Counted from the stretch's first letter, positions 17,174-25,747 are shown. The stretch is 64,000 nt of DNA from Salaquimonas sp. (GCA_022340185.1 JAJDOK010000045.1:1-64000), one strand, 5' to 3'. Numbers and translations are program-made. The notes: generated from the letters alone by a model not told the origin.

Positions 17174-18790
17174 TCACATCCTCGCCACGCCGAAAGCGTT
17201 CGGCTGCAATTGTCTCGTCTCGCCTTCCGCTGCAATCTGAAGGCACAGCGCCAGTACGGCGCGCGTATCGCGCGGATCGATGATGCCATCGTCCCACAAC
17301 CTTGCGGTACCGTAGAGTGCGGTCGACTCGATTTCGATGCGCGCGCGGATCGAATCCGACATCTGCTTCAGCGCGGCCTCATCGAGCTGTTGTCCGGACC
17401 GTGCGAATTTCGCCCGCGTGATCGTCTCCATCACGCCGGCGGCCTGCTCGCCGCCCATCACCGCCGTCTTCGCCGAGGGCCAGGCGAAGATGAAGCGTGG
17501 CGAGAAGCCCCGCCCGCACATGCCGTAATTGCCTGCGCCATAGGACCCGCCTACGACGATTGTGAACTTGGGCACGCGCGCATTGGCGACGGCCTGGATC
17601 ATCTTCGAACCATGCTTGATCGCTCCGTCGCGCTCGGCGCGGGTGCCGACCATGTAGCCGGTTGTGTTCTGCAGGAAGACAAGCGGCGTCTTCGCCTGGT
17701 CGCAAAGCTGGATGAACTGCGCCGCCTTGACCGAGCCGGTCGGCATGATCGGCCCGTTATTGGCGAGGATGCCGACGCGCTTGCCGCCTATTCTACCGTG
17801 GCCGCACACCGTGTCGGGCGAATAGGCCGCCTTGAACTCGAGGAACTGGCTGCCATCGGTAACCCGCGCGATGATTTCCTTCGCGTCATAGGGCGTCCTG
17901 TCATCGGCGCTGACAACGCCCATCAGTTCTTGCGCATCGTAAAGCGGCGGCTCGCTCTCTTCCTCGCCTGTCACCTCGTCCCATTCGAGCGCTTCCATGA
18001 TCGCGCGCGCCTGCGCTACCGCCTGCGCGTCGTCGTGCACGAGATATTCGCCGAGGCCCGTGACGCGGCCGTGCAGATCGGCGCCGCCGAGACTTTCGTC
18101 GTCGGCGTCCTCGCCGATCGCCGCCTTGACCAGCGGCGGGCCGGCCAGGAAGATCTTCGACTTGCCCTCGACCAGCACGACATAGTCCGACAGGCCCGGC
18201 AGATAGGCCCCGCCCGCCGTCGACGAACCGTGCACCACGGCGATCTGCGGGATGCCGGCAGCTGACAGCCGCGCCTGGTTGGCGAAGGATCGCCCGCCCT
18301 CGACGAACATCTCCGCCTGGTAGTTGAGGTTCGCCCCGCCGCTTTCGACCAGATAGATCACCGGTAAGGCGTTTTCGAAGGCGATCTCGTGCAGGCGCAG
18401 GCTCTTCCTGAAACCCATCGGCGAGATCGTGCCGCCCTTGATCGCCGAATCGCTGGCCGAGATGAGGCAGCGTTTGCCCGCCACCACACCGATGCCGACA
18501 ATGGTGCCGCCGCCCATGATGTTCTTCTCGCCATCGTCGTCATGCATCTTGTAGCCGGCGAGCGTGGAAAGTTCGAGGAACGGCGCGCCACGGTCCACCA
18601 GTCGCTCGACGCGCTCGCGCGGCAGCAATTGTCCCCGGCTTTCGAACTTGTCACGCGCCCTGGCCGAATTGGCGCGAACCTTGGCCTCCAATCCGCGAAT
18701 TTCGGCGAGCCGCTCTTCCATCCTCGCCGCATTGGCGCGGAAGGTGTCGGATTTGTCGGACAGGGCGGATTGGAGCACGGGCAGCGGCAT
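17174..18790 (-). CDS. Acyl-CoA carboxylase beta subunit (carboxyltransferase)
   Basis: Biotin-dependent carboxyltransferase of 538 residues that moves the carboxyl group from carboxybiotin to an acyl-CoA. Both crotonase-fold halves are recognisable: LVESGGANLNYQAEMF, HGSSTAGGAYLPGLSDY with its oxyanion glycines in the N-half, and NNGPIMPTGSVKAAQFIQLCDQ, FLQNTTGYMVGTRAE and VVGGSYGAGNYGMCGR in the C-half. It is of the methylcrotonoyl-/geranyl-CoA carboxylase type rather than the propionyl type, judged from this text. It lies five bases after the SDR stop. Confidence 0.92.
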   Translation of the reverse strand: MPLPVLQSALSDKSDTFRANAARMEERLAEIRGLEAKVRANSARARDKFESRGQLLPRERVERLVDRGAPFLELSTLAGYKMHDDDGEKNIMGGGTIVGIGVVAGKRCLISASDSAIKGGTISPMGFRKSLRLHEIAFENALPVIYLVESGGANLNYQAEMFVEGGRSFANQARLSAAGIPQIAVVHGSSTAGGAYLPGLSDYVVLVEGKSKIFLAGPPLVKAAIGEDADDESLGGADLHGRVTGLGEYLVHDDAQAVAQARAIMEALEWDEVTGEEESEPPLYDAQELMGVVSADDRTPYDAKEIIARVTDGSQFLEFKAAYSPDTVCGHGRIGGKRVGILANNGPIMPTGSVKAAQFIQLCDQAKTPLVFLQNTTGYMVGTRAERDGAIKHGSKMIQAVANARVPKFTIVVGGSYGAGNYGMCGRGFSPRFIFAWPSAKTAVMGGEQAAGVMETITRAKFARSGQQLDEAALKQMSDSIRARIEIESTALYGTARLWDDGIIDPRDTRAVLALCLQIAAEGETRQLQPNAFGVARM

Positions 18791-18795
18791 CGGCG

Positions 18796-19671
18796 CTATT
18801 CGTCTCCCAGCACGTCCGGCTTCACCGCGCGGTGAAAGCCTTCGAAGGCCGGGGCAACGCGCTCCTGCGATATATCAACCATCGGCGAACCGAGCGGCGC
18901 TCCGCCATTGATCGGGATCGTGACGCCGGTGACGAAGGCAGCTCCCGGCGACAGCAGGAAGCAGGTCACCGCCGAAACTTCCGCTTCGGTACCGAGCCGG
19001 CCGAGCGGCACATGGCGCTTCAGTTTCGGGATCAGCGCCCTCATCGCGCCTTCATAGGTATCCATGCCGGAAGAAGCGATCCAGCCCGGCGCCACGCAAT
19101 TGACCCGCACGGCGGAACCCGCCCATTCATAGGCCGCCGTCCTGGTGAGGTTTTCAACGCCCGCCCGCGCCGCACCGGAATGAGCCATGCCCGGCATGCC
19201 GCGCTCGATATCGGCCGACATGTTGACGATCGCGCCGCCATGGCTCCGCATCGACTGTTCGTGGACTTCGCGCATCATCAGGAAGGTGCCGGTCAGATTG
19301 TTGGCGACCACCGCCTCGAAGCCACGCTTGGATATGGATGCCGCAGGCGCCGGATACTGCCCGCCGGCATTGTTGACCAGCCCATCGATCCTGCCGTGTT
19401 CGGTGACGATCTGCCCGATATGCTCCTTCACCGCATCCTCGTGACGGATATCGAAGACGTGGAAGGAGGCAGAACCGCCATCTTCGGCAATTTCCGCCAC
19501 CACGGTTTCGAGCTTTTCTTCCTTGCGTCCGGTGACGACGACATGCGCGCCAAGGCTCGCCAGTTCGTGCGCCGTGCAGCGCCCGATGCCCGAACCCCCA
19601 CCGGTGACAATGATCGTGCGAGCAGCGAAGAGACCCGGCATGAACACGGAACGATAACGTTTCGCGTTCAT
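18796..19671 (-). CDS. SDR family oxidoreductase, PECR (trans-2-enoyl-CoA reductase)-like
   Basis: NAD(P)-binding Rossmann protein of 291 residues with TGGGSGIG and NNAGG. The usual catalytic YxxxK is absent: the aligned segment reads MAHSGAARAGVENLT, with Arg in place of Lys. The same HSGAARAGV text followed by NCVAPGWI is what I recall of human peroxisomal trans-2-enoyl-CoA reductase (PECR), so the protein probably acts on enoyl- or dienoyl-CoA. That fits its operon of acyl-CoA enzymes. Its ATG overlaps the TetR stop as ATGA. A start at an inner ATG (MPGLFAART) would remove ten N-terminal residues. Confidence 0.85.
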   Translation of the reverse strand: MNAKRYRSVFMPGLFAARTIIVTGGGSGIGRCTAHELASLGAHVVVTGRKEEKLETVVAEIAEDGGSASFHVFDIRHEDAVKEHIGQIVTEHGRIDGLVNNAGGQYPAPAASISKRGFEAVVANNLTGTFLMMREVHEQSMRSHGGAIVNMSADIERGMPGMAHSGAARAGVENLTRTAAYEWAGSAVRVNCVAPGWIASSGMDTYEGAMRALIPKLKRHVPLGRLGTEAEVSAVTCFLLSPGAAFVTGVTIPINGGAPLGSPMVDISQERVAPAFEGFHRAVKPDVLGDE

Positions 19672-20330
19672 GCCGGTCTCGCCTTGGCCCCACTACGGTC
19701 AAGCTCTGCTTTCAGGAATTCGCCCCAACGGGCGATAAAGTCGGCAATTTCCGCCTTGCTCATGGCAAGTGCGTCCTGTACCAGGAAACCGCCAAGCATG
19801 CAGCGTGAGGCAGTGATCAGGAATTTCAGCCGCTCGGTGTCCGTTCCGTCTCTGGTGGCAAGTGCCGCCACCCGCCCTTCCGCCTCGCGCGAATAGGCAG
19901 CGATCGCCGGTGCCAGCCGCTCGCACAGGCGTTCGTCGGTGCGCGCCGCGACAAAGATCTCAAGCATCGCCTTGTACCAGTGCGAAGTGATATGGCTGGA
20001 CCAGGAATCGTCGATCAGTTCCGGTAGGCCAGCCGCGCCCCTTTCCTCCGCCCAGCGCGTCAAAAAGATTTCGCCGCGCTTCAACCCTCGCTCGGCGACA
20101 GCGACCATCAGGTCTTCCTTGGAGGGAAAGTGATGCTGGAGCGCACCGATGGAAAAGTCCCCTTCGGCGGCGATCTTCTTGATCGAACTGGCGTGGTAAC
20201 CTGTACTGGAAAGCCGGTTCACCGCCGCATCCAGAATGGCTGCGCGCATGGCGTCGCTCTTCGCCGCCTGATGCGTCAGCCTAGTCGTTTCCCGCCTCGC
20301 CTCTATCGTTTCGACGCTACCCTGAATCAT
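19668..20330 (-). CDS. TetR family regulator of the acyl-CoA operon
   Basis: One-component regulator of 220 residues with an N-terminal TetR helix-turn-helix (AILDAAVNRLSSTGYHASSIKKIAAEGDFS... HHFPSKEDLM) and a ligand domain. The start used is the ATG of MIQGSVETIEARR. Earlier in-frame TTG (20366) and ATG (20351) codons lie inside a 22-base palindrome that looks like its own operator, so they are less likely starts. The stop overlaps the SDR start by ATGA, making it the first gene of the operon it probably represses. The ligand is likely an acyl-CoA, inferred from context. Confidence 0.88.
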   Translation of the reverse strand: MIQGSVETIEARRETTRLTHQAAKSDAMRAAILDAAVNRLSSTGYHASSIKKIAAEGDFSIGALQHHFPSKEDLMVAVAERGLKRGEIFLTRWAEERGAAGLPELIDDSWSSHITSHWYKAMLEIFVAARTDERLCERLAPAIAAYSREAEGRVAALATRDGTDTERLKFLITASRCMLGGFLVQDALAMSKAEIADFIARWGEFLKAELDRSGAKARPA

Positions 20331-20340
20331 GCCAGAAAAC

Positions 20341-20362
20341 AAACCATACATATGTATTGTTT
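20341..20362. promoter_or_regulatory. 22-base palindrome, likely TetR operator
   Basis: AAACCATACATATGTATTGTTT pairs at 10 of 11 positions around a perfect ATACATATGTAT core. It sits 11 bases upstream of the TetR ATG, in the promoter region between the regulator and the divergent caspase-like gene, the usual place for autoregulation. Confidence 0.7.
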
Positions 20363-20393
20363 TCAAGCTGAATGACCCCGTATTGCTAATCGC

Positions 20394-20422
20394 TTGGTGT
20401 GGTTATCGATCCGGCGTATAAA
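20394..20422 (+). promoter_or_regulatory. Sigma-70-like promoter of the caspase-like gene
   Basis: TTGGTG and TATAAA are separated by 17 bases, and the caspase GTG start follows 27 bases later after GGAAAGGAG. It is 32 bases from the TetR palindrome on the divergent side, so the TetR protein might also affect it. Confidence 0.55.
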
Positions 20423-20448
20423 ATTTGCCACTGGGAAAGGAGATAGCC

Positions 20449-21666
20449 GTGCGCACGGTCATGTTCCTGATTCTCACAGGACTTCTGTTCGCTGGCGGCA
20501 TGATGCCAGCCGAAGCCCGGCGCATTGCGCTGGTGGTCGGTAATTCGCAATATGTCCATGTGCCGCGCCTGACCAACCCGGCCAACGATGCCAGGCTAAT
20601 CGCCGGGACGCTGGAGGGTCTGGGCTTCACGCTTGTCGGCGGCGGCCCGCAGCTCGATCTCGACAAGGCCGGCATCGACAACGCGGTGCAGGCATTCGGT
20701 CGCCAGATTCAGGGCGCAGAAGTCGCCCTGTTCTACTATGCCGGCCATGGTCTGCAGATTCACGGCGCCAACTATCTGGCGCCGGTCGACGCCAATCCCA
20801 CGCGGGAGGCCGATCTCGACTTCCAGATGCTCGACGCCAATCTGGTGCTGCATCAGATGGAGGGTTCGGGTTCCAAGCTCAACGTCATGATCCTCGACGC
20901 CTGCCGCAACAATCCGTTTGCCGGGCGCGGCATGCGCGCGGCAAATGGCGGACTGGCGCAGATGCAGGCACCAGAAGGCACGCTGATCTCGTTTGCGACC
21001 CAGCCCGGTAATGTCGCGCTCGATGGCGCCGACGGCGACAGCCCCTATTCGAAGGCGCTTGCCGAGACGCTGCGCCAACCGGGCCTCGACATCTTCCGCA
21101 CCTTCAACCAGATCGGCGTCAAGGTATCGGAGGCGACCGGCGGCCAGCAGCAGCCATGGCTGTCGACCTCGCCGATCAAGGGCGATTTCTACTTTGCCGG
21201 AAAGCCCGGCGGGGCGAAGTCCGGAACTGCGGACGAGGCCGGCAAGCTCGCGGCGTTGCAGTCCAGACTTGCCGAACTGGAGCGCAAACTGGACACGGCA
21301 CGCGACAACCCGCCCGCCTCCGCACCCGACACGTCCAAACCGGACACGTCAAAACCGGACACGGTGGAATATCCTTTCGACGGGCGCTGGAAGGTGACCA
21401 TCGACAATCTGAGTGGCTGTCTTGTCAACAGCGGAACCTCGTATCACATCACCGTCGATCACGGCCTGATCAACGAACCGAAACAGAAAGTTCCCAAAAA
21501 GGGCGCCGTTTCATCCGACGGACATTTTTCCCTCGATGCATTTCGCCACGACGGGCGCCTGATCAACTCCCAGAAGGGCACACTGAGCGGTAACAGCGGA
21601 ACCGGCAAATTCATCGGCAGCAAACCCGGCTGCACCGGTACGATCCGCATGTCGAAGGTCAACTAG
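20449..21666 (+). CDS. Secreted caspase-like (peptidase C14) protein with unknown C-terminal domain
   Basis: Predicted exported orthocaspase of 405 residues. A signal peptide (VRTVMFLILTGLLFAGGMMPAEA) is followed by a caspase p20-like domain with the catalytic pair His100 (YYAGHGLQ) and Cys152 (DACRNNPF). A short coiled stretch (LQSRLAELERKLD) and DTSKPDTSKPDT linker lead to a C-terminal domain of about 100 residues with two cysteines (LSGC, KPGC) that I do not recognise. Start is GTG, eight bases after GGAAAGGAG. It is one of three caspase-fold proteins in this window. Substrates of bacterial caspase homologues are mostly unknown; many cut after Arg or Lys. Confidence 0.88.
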   Translation: MRTVMFLILTGLLFAGGMMPAEARRIALVVGNSQYVHVPRLTNPANDARLIAGTLEGLGFTLVGGGPQLDLDKAGIDNAVQAFGRQIQGAEVALFYYAGHGLQIHGANYLAPVDANPTREADLDFQMLDANLVLHQMEGSGSKLNVMILDACRNNPFAGRGMRAANGGLAQMQAPEGTLISFATQPGNVALDGADGDSPYSKALAETLRQPGLDIFRTFNQIGVKVSEATGGQQQPWLSTSPIKGDFYFAGKPGGAKSGTADEAGKLAALQSRLAELERKLDTARDNPPASAPDTSKPDTSKPDTVEYPFDGRWKVTIDNLSGCLVNSGTSYHITVDHGLINEPKQKVPKKGAVSSDGHFSLDAFRHDGRLINSQKGTLSGNSGTGKFIGSKPGCTGTIRMSKVN

Positions 21667-21689
21667 AGCATTCGGGCTTGAGGGCCGTT

Positions 21690-22619
21690 TCAACTCCGAC
21701 TCAGTGTCGCCACATATTTCCAATTGAACCTTGCATAGCCCCGCTCCGTCACCTTCAGATGGCCGCGCATCAGCGCGTGCAGTTGCGGCAGGCGGTGGAA
21801 GGGTACGGTTGGCATGGAATGGTGTTCGACGTGATAGGGCATGTTCCAGGCGATCAACTTGACCAGCCTGTTGGTGAAGGTCGTGCGCGTATTCTCCAGC
21901 ATGTTGGCGACGAAGGCGCAGCGCCCGTGCTCGGCCAGCAGGTAGAGCCGCAGGAAAGGCTGGCCGATCAGCGATGGCACGACCCATACCCACAACAGCA
22001 CCGTTGAGCCCGACCAGACCGAACCAGCCGCCAAGAGGGCATAAAGGGCGAGCATCATCCGCACTTCCCGCGCGACCCTGCCCCGCGCTTTCTCCGGCAC
22101 GAACGTATCGTCACGGCGCCCCGCCGCGTTGCGCAACAGCGTTTTGATCTCGCCCGACCACACCGGCAGGCCGGTGACATGGACAACATATTGCCGGAGG
22201 GTCTCGGGTTTGCCGCCGGCGATGAGTTCGGGATCGTTGTCGGGATCCTGCGTGTGCCGGTGATGGGCGAAATGGAAGAAGCGGAACCATTCCGCCGGCA
22301 GGAGGATCAAAAAGCCGCAGATCCGCGCCACCGCGTCGTTGATCCAGCGCGCCGCAAACGGCGTGCGATGGCTCGTTTCGTGCAATGCCGTAAACAGGAA
22401 GACGACCAGAATGCCCTGTGGCAGCATCAGCGCCGGCCACAACGGCACGCGCGCCACGATCAGCGCTCCCAGAAACAGGATCGCTCCCCAATGGAAGGCC
22501 AGCCGCGCCAGCCCGGCCGCGTCCGACTTTTCGGTCAGCCGAACGGCGTCCTCCGGCGAAAGCGAGGCAACGAAGGCGCGATGATCGATCGCGATTTGGT
22601 CGGTGTCGGCAAGGTCCAT
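21690..22619 (-). CDS. Membrane fatty acid desaturase
   Basis: Integral membrane di-iron desaturase/hydroxylase of 309 residues. The three histidine boxes are present: HETSHR, HFAHHRHTQD and HVEHHSMP, with hydrophobic helices between them. It would introduce a double bond or hydroxyl group into acyl chains or a related lipid; the exact substrate cannot be read off. Start is the ATG of MDLADTDQIAI, preceded by GAAGG; the longer frame upstream lacks support. It converges with the caspase-like gene, 23 bases away. Confidence 0.88.
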   Translation of the reverse strand: MDLADTDQIAIDHRAFVASLSPEDAVRLTEKSDAAGLARLAFHWGAILFLGALIVARVPLWPALMLPQGILVVFLFTALHETSHRTPFAARWINDAVARICGFLILLPAEWFRFFHFAHHRHTQDPDNDPELIAGGKPETLRQYVVHVTGLPVWSGEIKTLLRNAAGRRDDTFVPEKARGRVAREVRMMLALYALLAAGSVWSGSTVLLWVWVVPSLIGQPFLRLYLLAEHGRCAFVANMLENTRTTFTNRLVKLIAWNMPYHVEHHSMPTVPFHRLPQLHALMRGHLKVTERGYARFNWKYVATLSRS

Positions 22620-22672
22620 GGCGCCTTCACCATAGCAGAAGGCAGACCTTGCCAGACAGGTACTGTCGAATT

Positions 22673-22969
22673 CTAGCGTCCGCCATGGCTGCGCGGGCCG
22701 CATTTGTAGGCGACGACACAACGCTTGTTGTCGGTGGCCTGAACCTGGATAGCGACCTGGGGACAGCGCAGCGTGCTCTTCTTGGAGACCGGCACGCCGT
22801 CATAGATCGGCAGCGTCGTGCCGCTGCGGGTCGTAACAGTGATCCTGCCGCTGCGTTCATAGGTTGCTACGGCCTGGCTGCAACTCATGCCGACACTCTG
22901 GGCGTTCGCAGGCGACGGCAGCACGAGAGGTGCAAGCGCCGCAACAATTATCAAAACCCGAAGCCGCAT
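22673..22969 (-). CDS. Small secreted cysteine-containing hypothetical protein
   Basis: Protein of 98 residues with a clear Sec signal peptide (MRLRVLIIVAALAPLVLPSPANA). The mature part of about 75 residues has four cysteines (MSC, LRC, RCVV, YKC), which could make two disulfides, and ends in GPRSHGGR. Start ATG follows GGAGG by six bases. I do not recognise a family. It sits upstream of the desaturase on the same strand, 53 bases away. Confidence 0.7.
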   Translation of the reverse strand: MRLRVLIIVAALAPLVLPSPANAQSVGMSCSQAVATYERSGRITVTTRSGTTLPIYDGVPVSKKSTLRCPQVAIQVQATDNKRCVVAYKCGPRSHGGR

Positions 22970-23023
22970 CGTGTTCCTCCGAAACAGTGTCCGGCGGGAA
23001 ATCGCCGGACGACATAATGACAA

Positions 23024-23302
23024 CTAACCGCCACAGAACGGTCTTTGCGACGGCGGACACTCGATCTGGTCGATACGCGGATCGCCTGTCCTGAGCTGGT
23101 CATAGGGCGAGCCCTTGTAGTCGCGATAGTGGAACCCGCCATCATCACGTTCGACGAATTTGTAATTCGGCCAGATGAAGTTGGGCAGAACCACAAGGGA
23201 AAGCAGGATCGGCAGACCCGAGCGTAAAAGGCCGGACGAGGATAAAAAACGGAAGACGGGTCCCGCACCTCTTGCACCAATGGGCTTCACATCGCTTCTC
23301 AT
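23024..23302 (-). CDS. Hypothetical single-pass membrane protein
   Basis: Frame of 92 residues with one hydrophobic segment (GLPILLSLVVLPNFIWPN) and a polar, aromatic C-terminus ending in CPPSQRPFCGG. GAGG lies about ten bases before the ATG. No family is recognised. The coding call rests on start context, coding-like composition and lack of overlap with other genes. The roughly 180 bases upstream, to the MarR operator, show nothing further. Confidence 0.45.
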   Translation of the reverse strand: MRSDVKPIGARGAGPVFRFLSSSGLLRSGLPILLSLVVLPNFIWPNYKFVERDDGGFHYRDYKGSPYDQLRTGDPRIDQIECPPSQRPFCGG

Positions 23303-23481
23303 CCGCAGGCAATCCTCGCTTCGTTCGATCCAATGTAGGTCACTATTGCGTCACAACCAGAGCCACTGCCATTCACATTTTGGCGAAGCAACCGGTTGTT
23401 GCGCAGATATGCGATTTCGCCTGGCCACGCAAAACCCGGAACCAGACGATCGTCGAATCGCTTGCATGATGGAAATGAGTG

Positions 23482-23510
23482 CCATATAGTTGTATGATAC
23501 AACTATATGG
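23482..23510. promoter_or_regulatory. Perfect 29-base inverted repeat, MarR operator
   Basis: Arms CCATATAGTTGTAT and ATACAACTATATGG pair perfectly around a single G. A TATGAT -10-like hexamer lies inside it (23493-23498), and its last base touches the ATG of the MarR-GNAT gene. The site is therefore placed to block RNA polymerase and implies autoregulation. Confidence 0.85.
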
Positions 23511-24452
23511 ATGGCCATGCCTGCCAGCTCCGGGGAAATTGCCCGTATCCGTATTGCATCGCGCCGACTGGTGCGTTCGTTGGGCTTTCTCGACCACACA
23601 CTCGCAGGCACCGACCTGTCGGCTTCGGCCGTCCACGCCATTGTCGAGATCGGTCGCGCCGGCGAAATGACGGCGAAAGATCTGTCTGCCATCCTCGATC
23701 TCGAAAAATCCACCATCAGCCGCCTGGTCGCCGGTCTGGTTCGCCACGGCGAATTGCAGGAAATACCGTCGCCGTCCGACGGTCGCGAGAAGCGGCTCGC
23801 ATTGACCGCAAAGGGTCGCAACACGCTGGCCGCCATCGACCGCTACGCTGAGGATCAGGTCATCGCCGCGCTTGAAGACACGCCCGTCGATACGGTCCGA
23901 ACCATCATCGACGGCCTTGAAATCTATGCCAATGCGCTGGCCAGAAAGCACCCCTGCCCCGCCATACCCGCCATCCGCCAGGGCTATACGGGTGGCCTGT
24001 TCGCCGCGATCATCGGCATGCATGCGGCCTATTACAGCCGCGAGACAGGCTTCGGCGAAGCCTTCGAAACCCGCGTCGCGCGCGACCTCGCCGAATTCAT
24101 GCCGCGCGTCGGCAGGCCGCAAAACGGCATATGGCACGCCGTCGCCGAAGACCGCATCATCGGCGCCATAGCGATCGACGGCGAGGACCTGGGGGCAAGT
24201 CGCGCCCACCTTCGCTGGTTCATTGTCGGTGACACCGCACGCGGAACCGGGTTGGGGAGAAAGCTTCTGTCCACTGCGCTCGAATTCTGCGATGCGCACG
24301 GTTTCGACGAGACGCATCTGTGGACGTTCCGCGGGCTCGATGCTGCCCGAAAGCTGTATGAAGACAATGGCTTCGTGCTCGCCGGGGAATGGTCCGGCGA
24401 CCAGTGGGGCAAGCAGGTGATGGAACAGAAATTCGTCCGACCCCATCCATGA
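23511..24452 (+). CDS. MarR-type regulator fused to a GNAT acetyltransferase
   Basis: Bifunctional protein of 313 residues. The N-terminal part (about 1-140) is a winged-helix MarR domain with SASAVHAIVEIGRAGEMTAKDLSAILDLEKSTISRLVAGLVRHG and the wing SPSDGREKRLALT. The C-terminal part (about 155-310) is a GNAT N-acetyltransferase with the acetyl-CoA loop DTARGTGLGRKLL and LYEDNGFVLAGEW. Such fusions are known; targets are generally unknown. Start is the ATG of MAMPASSGEI or the second ATG two codons on; no Shine-Dalgarno sequence exists because the operator occupies that space, suggesting a very short leader or leaderless message. Confidence 0.88.
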   Translation: MAMPASSGEIARIRIASRRLVRSLGFLDHTLAGTDLSASAVHAIVEIGRAGEMTAKDLSAILDLEKSTISRLVAGLVRHGELQEIPSPSDGREKRLALTAKGRNTLAAIDRYAEDQVIAALEDTPVDTVRTIIDGLEIYANALARKHPCPAIPAIRQGYTGGLFAAIIGMHAAYYSRETGFGEAFETRVARDLAEFMPRVGRPQNGIWHAVAEDRIIGAIAIDGEDLGASRAHLRWFIVGDTARGTGLGRKLLSTALEFCDAHGFDETHLWTFRGLDAARKLYEDNGFVLAGEWSGDQWGKQVMEQKFVRPHP

Positions 24453-24459
24453 AACCGGA

Positions 24460-25302
24460 TCAGCGCCCGAGCCCCATGCCTTCAAGAAACTCGGCGCCGG
24501 TAATGAGCTTGGAATTGTCCTTCAGTTCCAGGATCAGGCGCGGTGCGTCGCAATGGCGGCGGATCGAATCCATGACGGCGCGCCAGCGCAGCGTCCCCTC
24601 GCCCGGCGCCCAGTGCCGGTCGGCGCAGCCATCGGCGTCCTGCAGATGGACATGCGCCAGCATCTTGCCGGCCGCCGCGACGAAATAGTCGACCGGCGGC
24701 GCCCCCTCCATGCCATGGGCGTAATAGGCATGTCCCGTGTCGAGCGACACGCGCACCGCATCGCTGTCGAAGGATTTGGCCAGTTCCACGCGGGCATGCG
24801 GGTCCTTGTCCTGAACGTTCTCGATGACGATGGTCACGCCGATATCTTCCGCCTTCTTCACCGCTTCACCCATGATGCGGTGGCAGCGTCTGATCGTCGC
24901 TTCGTCATCGCCCTCGAAATTGTAGGAATTGTTGACGTCCCAGGCCGTGTAGGGGCTGTGCACCACCATCATGTCGGCGCCGAGATACTCGCACACATCG
25001 AGCGCCTGCAGCATCCGTTTCGAAACCAGCGCCGCGATATCGGGATCGCGCGTATTGATCTCGAAGCCCCAGAACGGCCCGTGAATGCCGACCTTGCCCT
25101 GATGGCCGTCGAGCAATTGCTTGTAGCGGTCGGCCAGCGGCCGCCAGTCGGCATTGAGAATTTCCGCATAGCAGAATTCCTGCAGCTCCAGATCGCGATT
25201 GCCCTCCATCACCCAGTTGTGCAGCCGTTCGAGGTCGCCGATCGTCAGTGCTGCACCAAGTACAGGAAGCGCACTGGTGGAGGCCTGGGCGGTCTGGTTC
25301 AT
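24460..25302 (-). CDS. Sugar phosphate isomerase/epimerase family TIM-barrel protein
   Basis: Xylose-isomerase-like TIM barrel (AP endonuclease 2 superfamily), 280 residues. Metal-binding positions are suggested by VIENVQDKD, DTGHAYYAHGM, HVHLQDADG and a final LILELKDN glutamate. Substrates in this family range over ketoses, inositol derivatives and nucleic acids, so none is assigned. Start ATG of MNQTAQASTS follows CGGAGAAAAATGC. It converges closely with the MarR-GNAT gene (seven bases), and its own upstream neighbour is the DUF971 gene. Confidence 0.82.
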   Translation of the reverse strand: MNQTAQASTSALPVLGAALTIGDLERLHNWVMEGNRDLELQEFCYAEILNADWRPLADRYKQLLDGHQGKVGIHGPFWGFEINTRDPDIAALVSKRMLQALDVCEYLGADMMVVHSPYTAWDVNNSYNFEGDDEATIRRCHRIMGEAVKKAEDIGVTIVIENVQDKDPHARVELAKSFDSDAVRVSLDTGHAYYAHGMEGAPPVDYFVAAAGKMLAHVHLQDADGCADRHWAPGEGTLRWRAVMDSIRRHCDAPRLILELKDNSKLITGAEFLEGMGLGR

Positions 25303-25381
25303 GCATTTTTCTCCGTATTGGCGGTCTTGTTCGTCCTGCGCCGCCCTGATTCCTGGTTTTATCCGGCGACAATGACGTAAT

Positions 25382-25747
25382 TCATCGCTGGCGCGACAAT
25401 CCCTTTGAGGCAAGTTCGGCTTCATAGGCCGTGAGCCAGGTATCGAGATGGGACCCGAGCCCGCGAAGATAGGTCCATGTATAGATACCGGTATCGTGCA
25501 TGTCGTCGAAACCGATGCGGATGGCGTAATTGCCGGTCGGTATGATCTGCATGATCTCGACATCGCGCTTGCCATGCACAAGCTGACGCTGGTCCGGCGA
25601 ATGGCCCTGCACCTCGGCCGAGGGCGAATGGACGCGCAGCATCTCGGCTGGAATCTCGTAGCGCGCGCCATCGTCGAAGGTAACCGTCAACATGCGGCGG
25701 TCTTTCGATACCCGCAATTCCGTGGGACGGGACGCTGATTGTTCCAT
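25382..25747 (-). CDS. DUF971 domain protein (gamma-butyrobetaine hydroxylase N-terminal-like)
   Basis: Protein of 121 residues that is almost entirely a DUF971 domain: PTELRVSKDRRMLTVTFDDGARYEIPAEMLRVHSPSAEVQGH and YAIRIGFDDMHDTGIYTW. The same domain forms the N-terminus of gamma-butyrobetaine hydroxylases; free-standing versions are linked in other bacteria to iron-sulfur protein maturation, which is family knowledge only. An in-frame ATG at 25774 (MGENRQNSS) would add nine residues; neither start has a strong ribosome binding site. Confidence 0.85.
   Translation of the reverse strand: MEQSASRPTELRVSKDRRMLTVTFDDGARYEIPAEMLRVHSPSAEVQGHSPDQRQLVHGKRDVEIMQIIPTGNYAIRIGFDDMHDTGIYTWTYLRGLGSHLDTWLTAYEAELASKGLSRQR

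Noticed and set aside
23299-23502. A short minus-strand frame overlapping the MarR operator
   Set aside because: It arises from the symmetry of the operator and lacks a ribosome binding site or coding-like composition.
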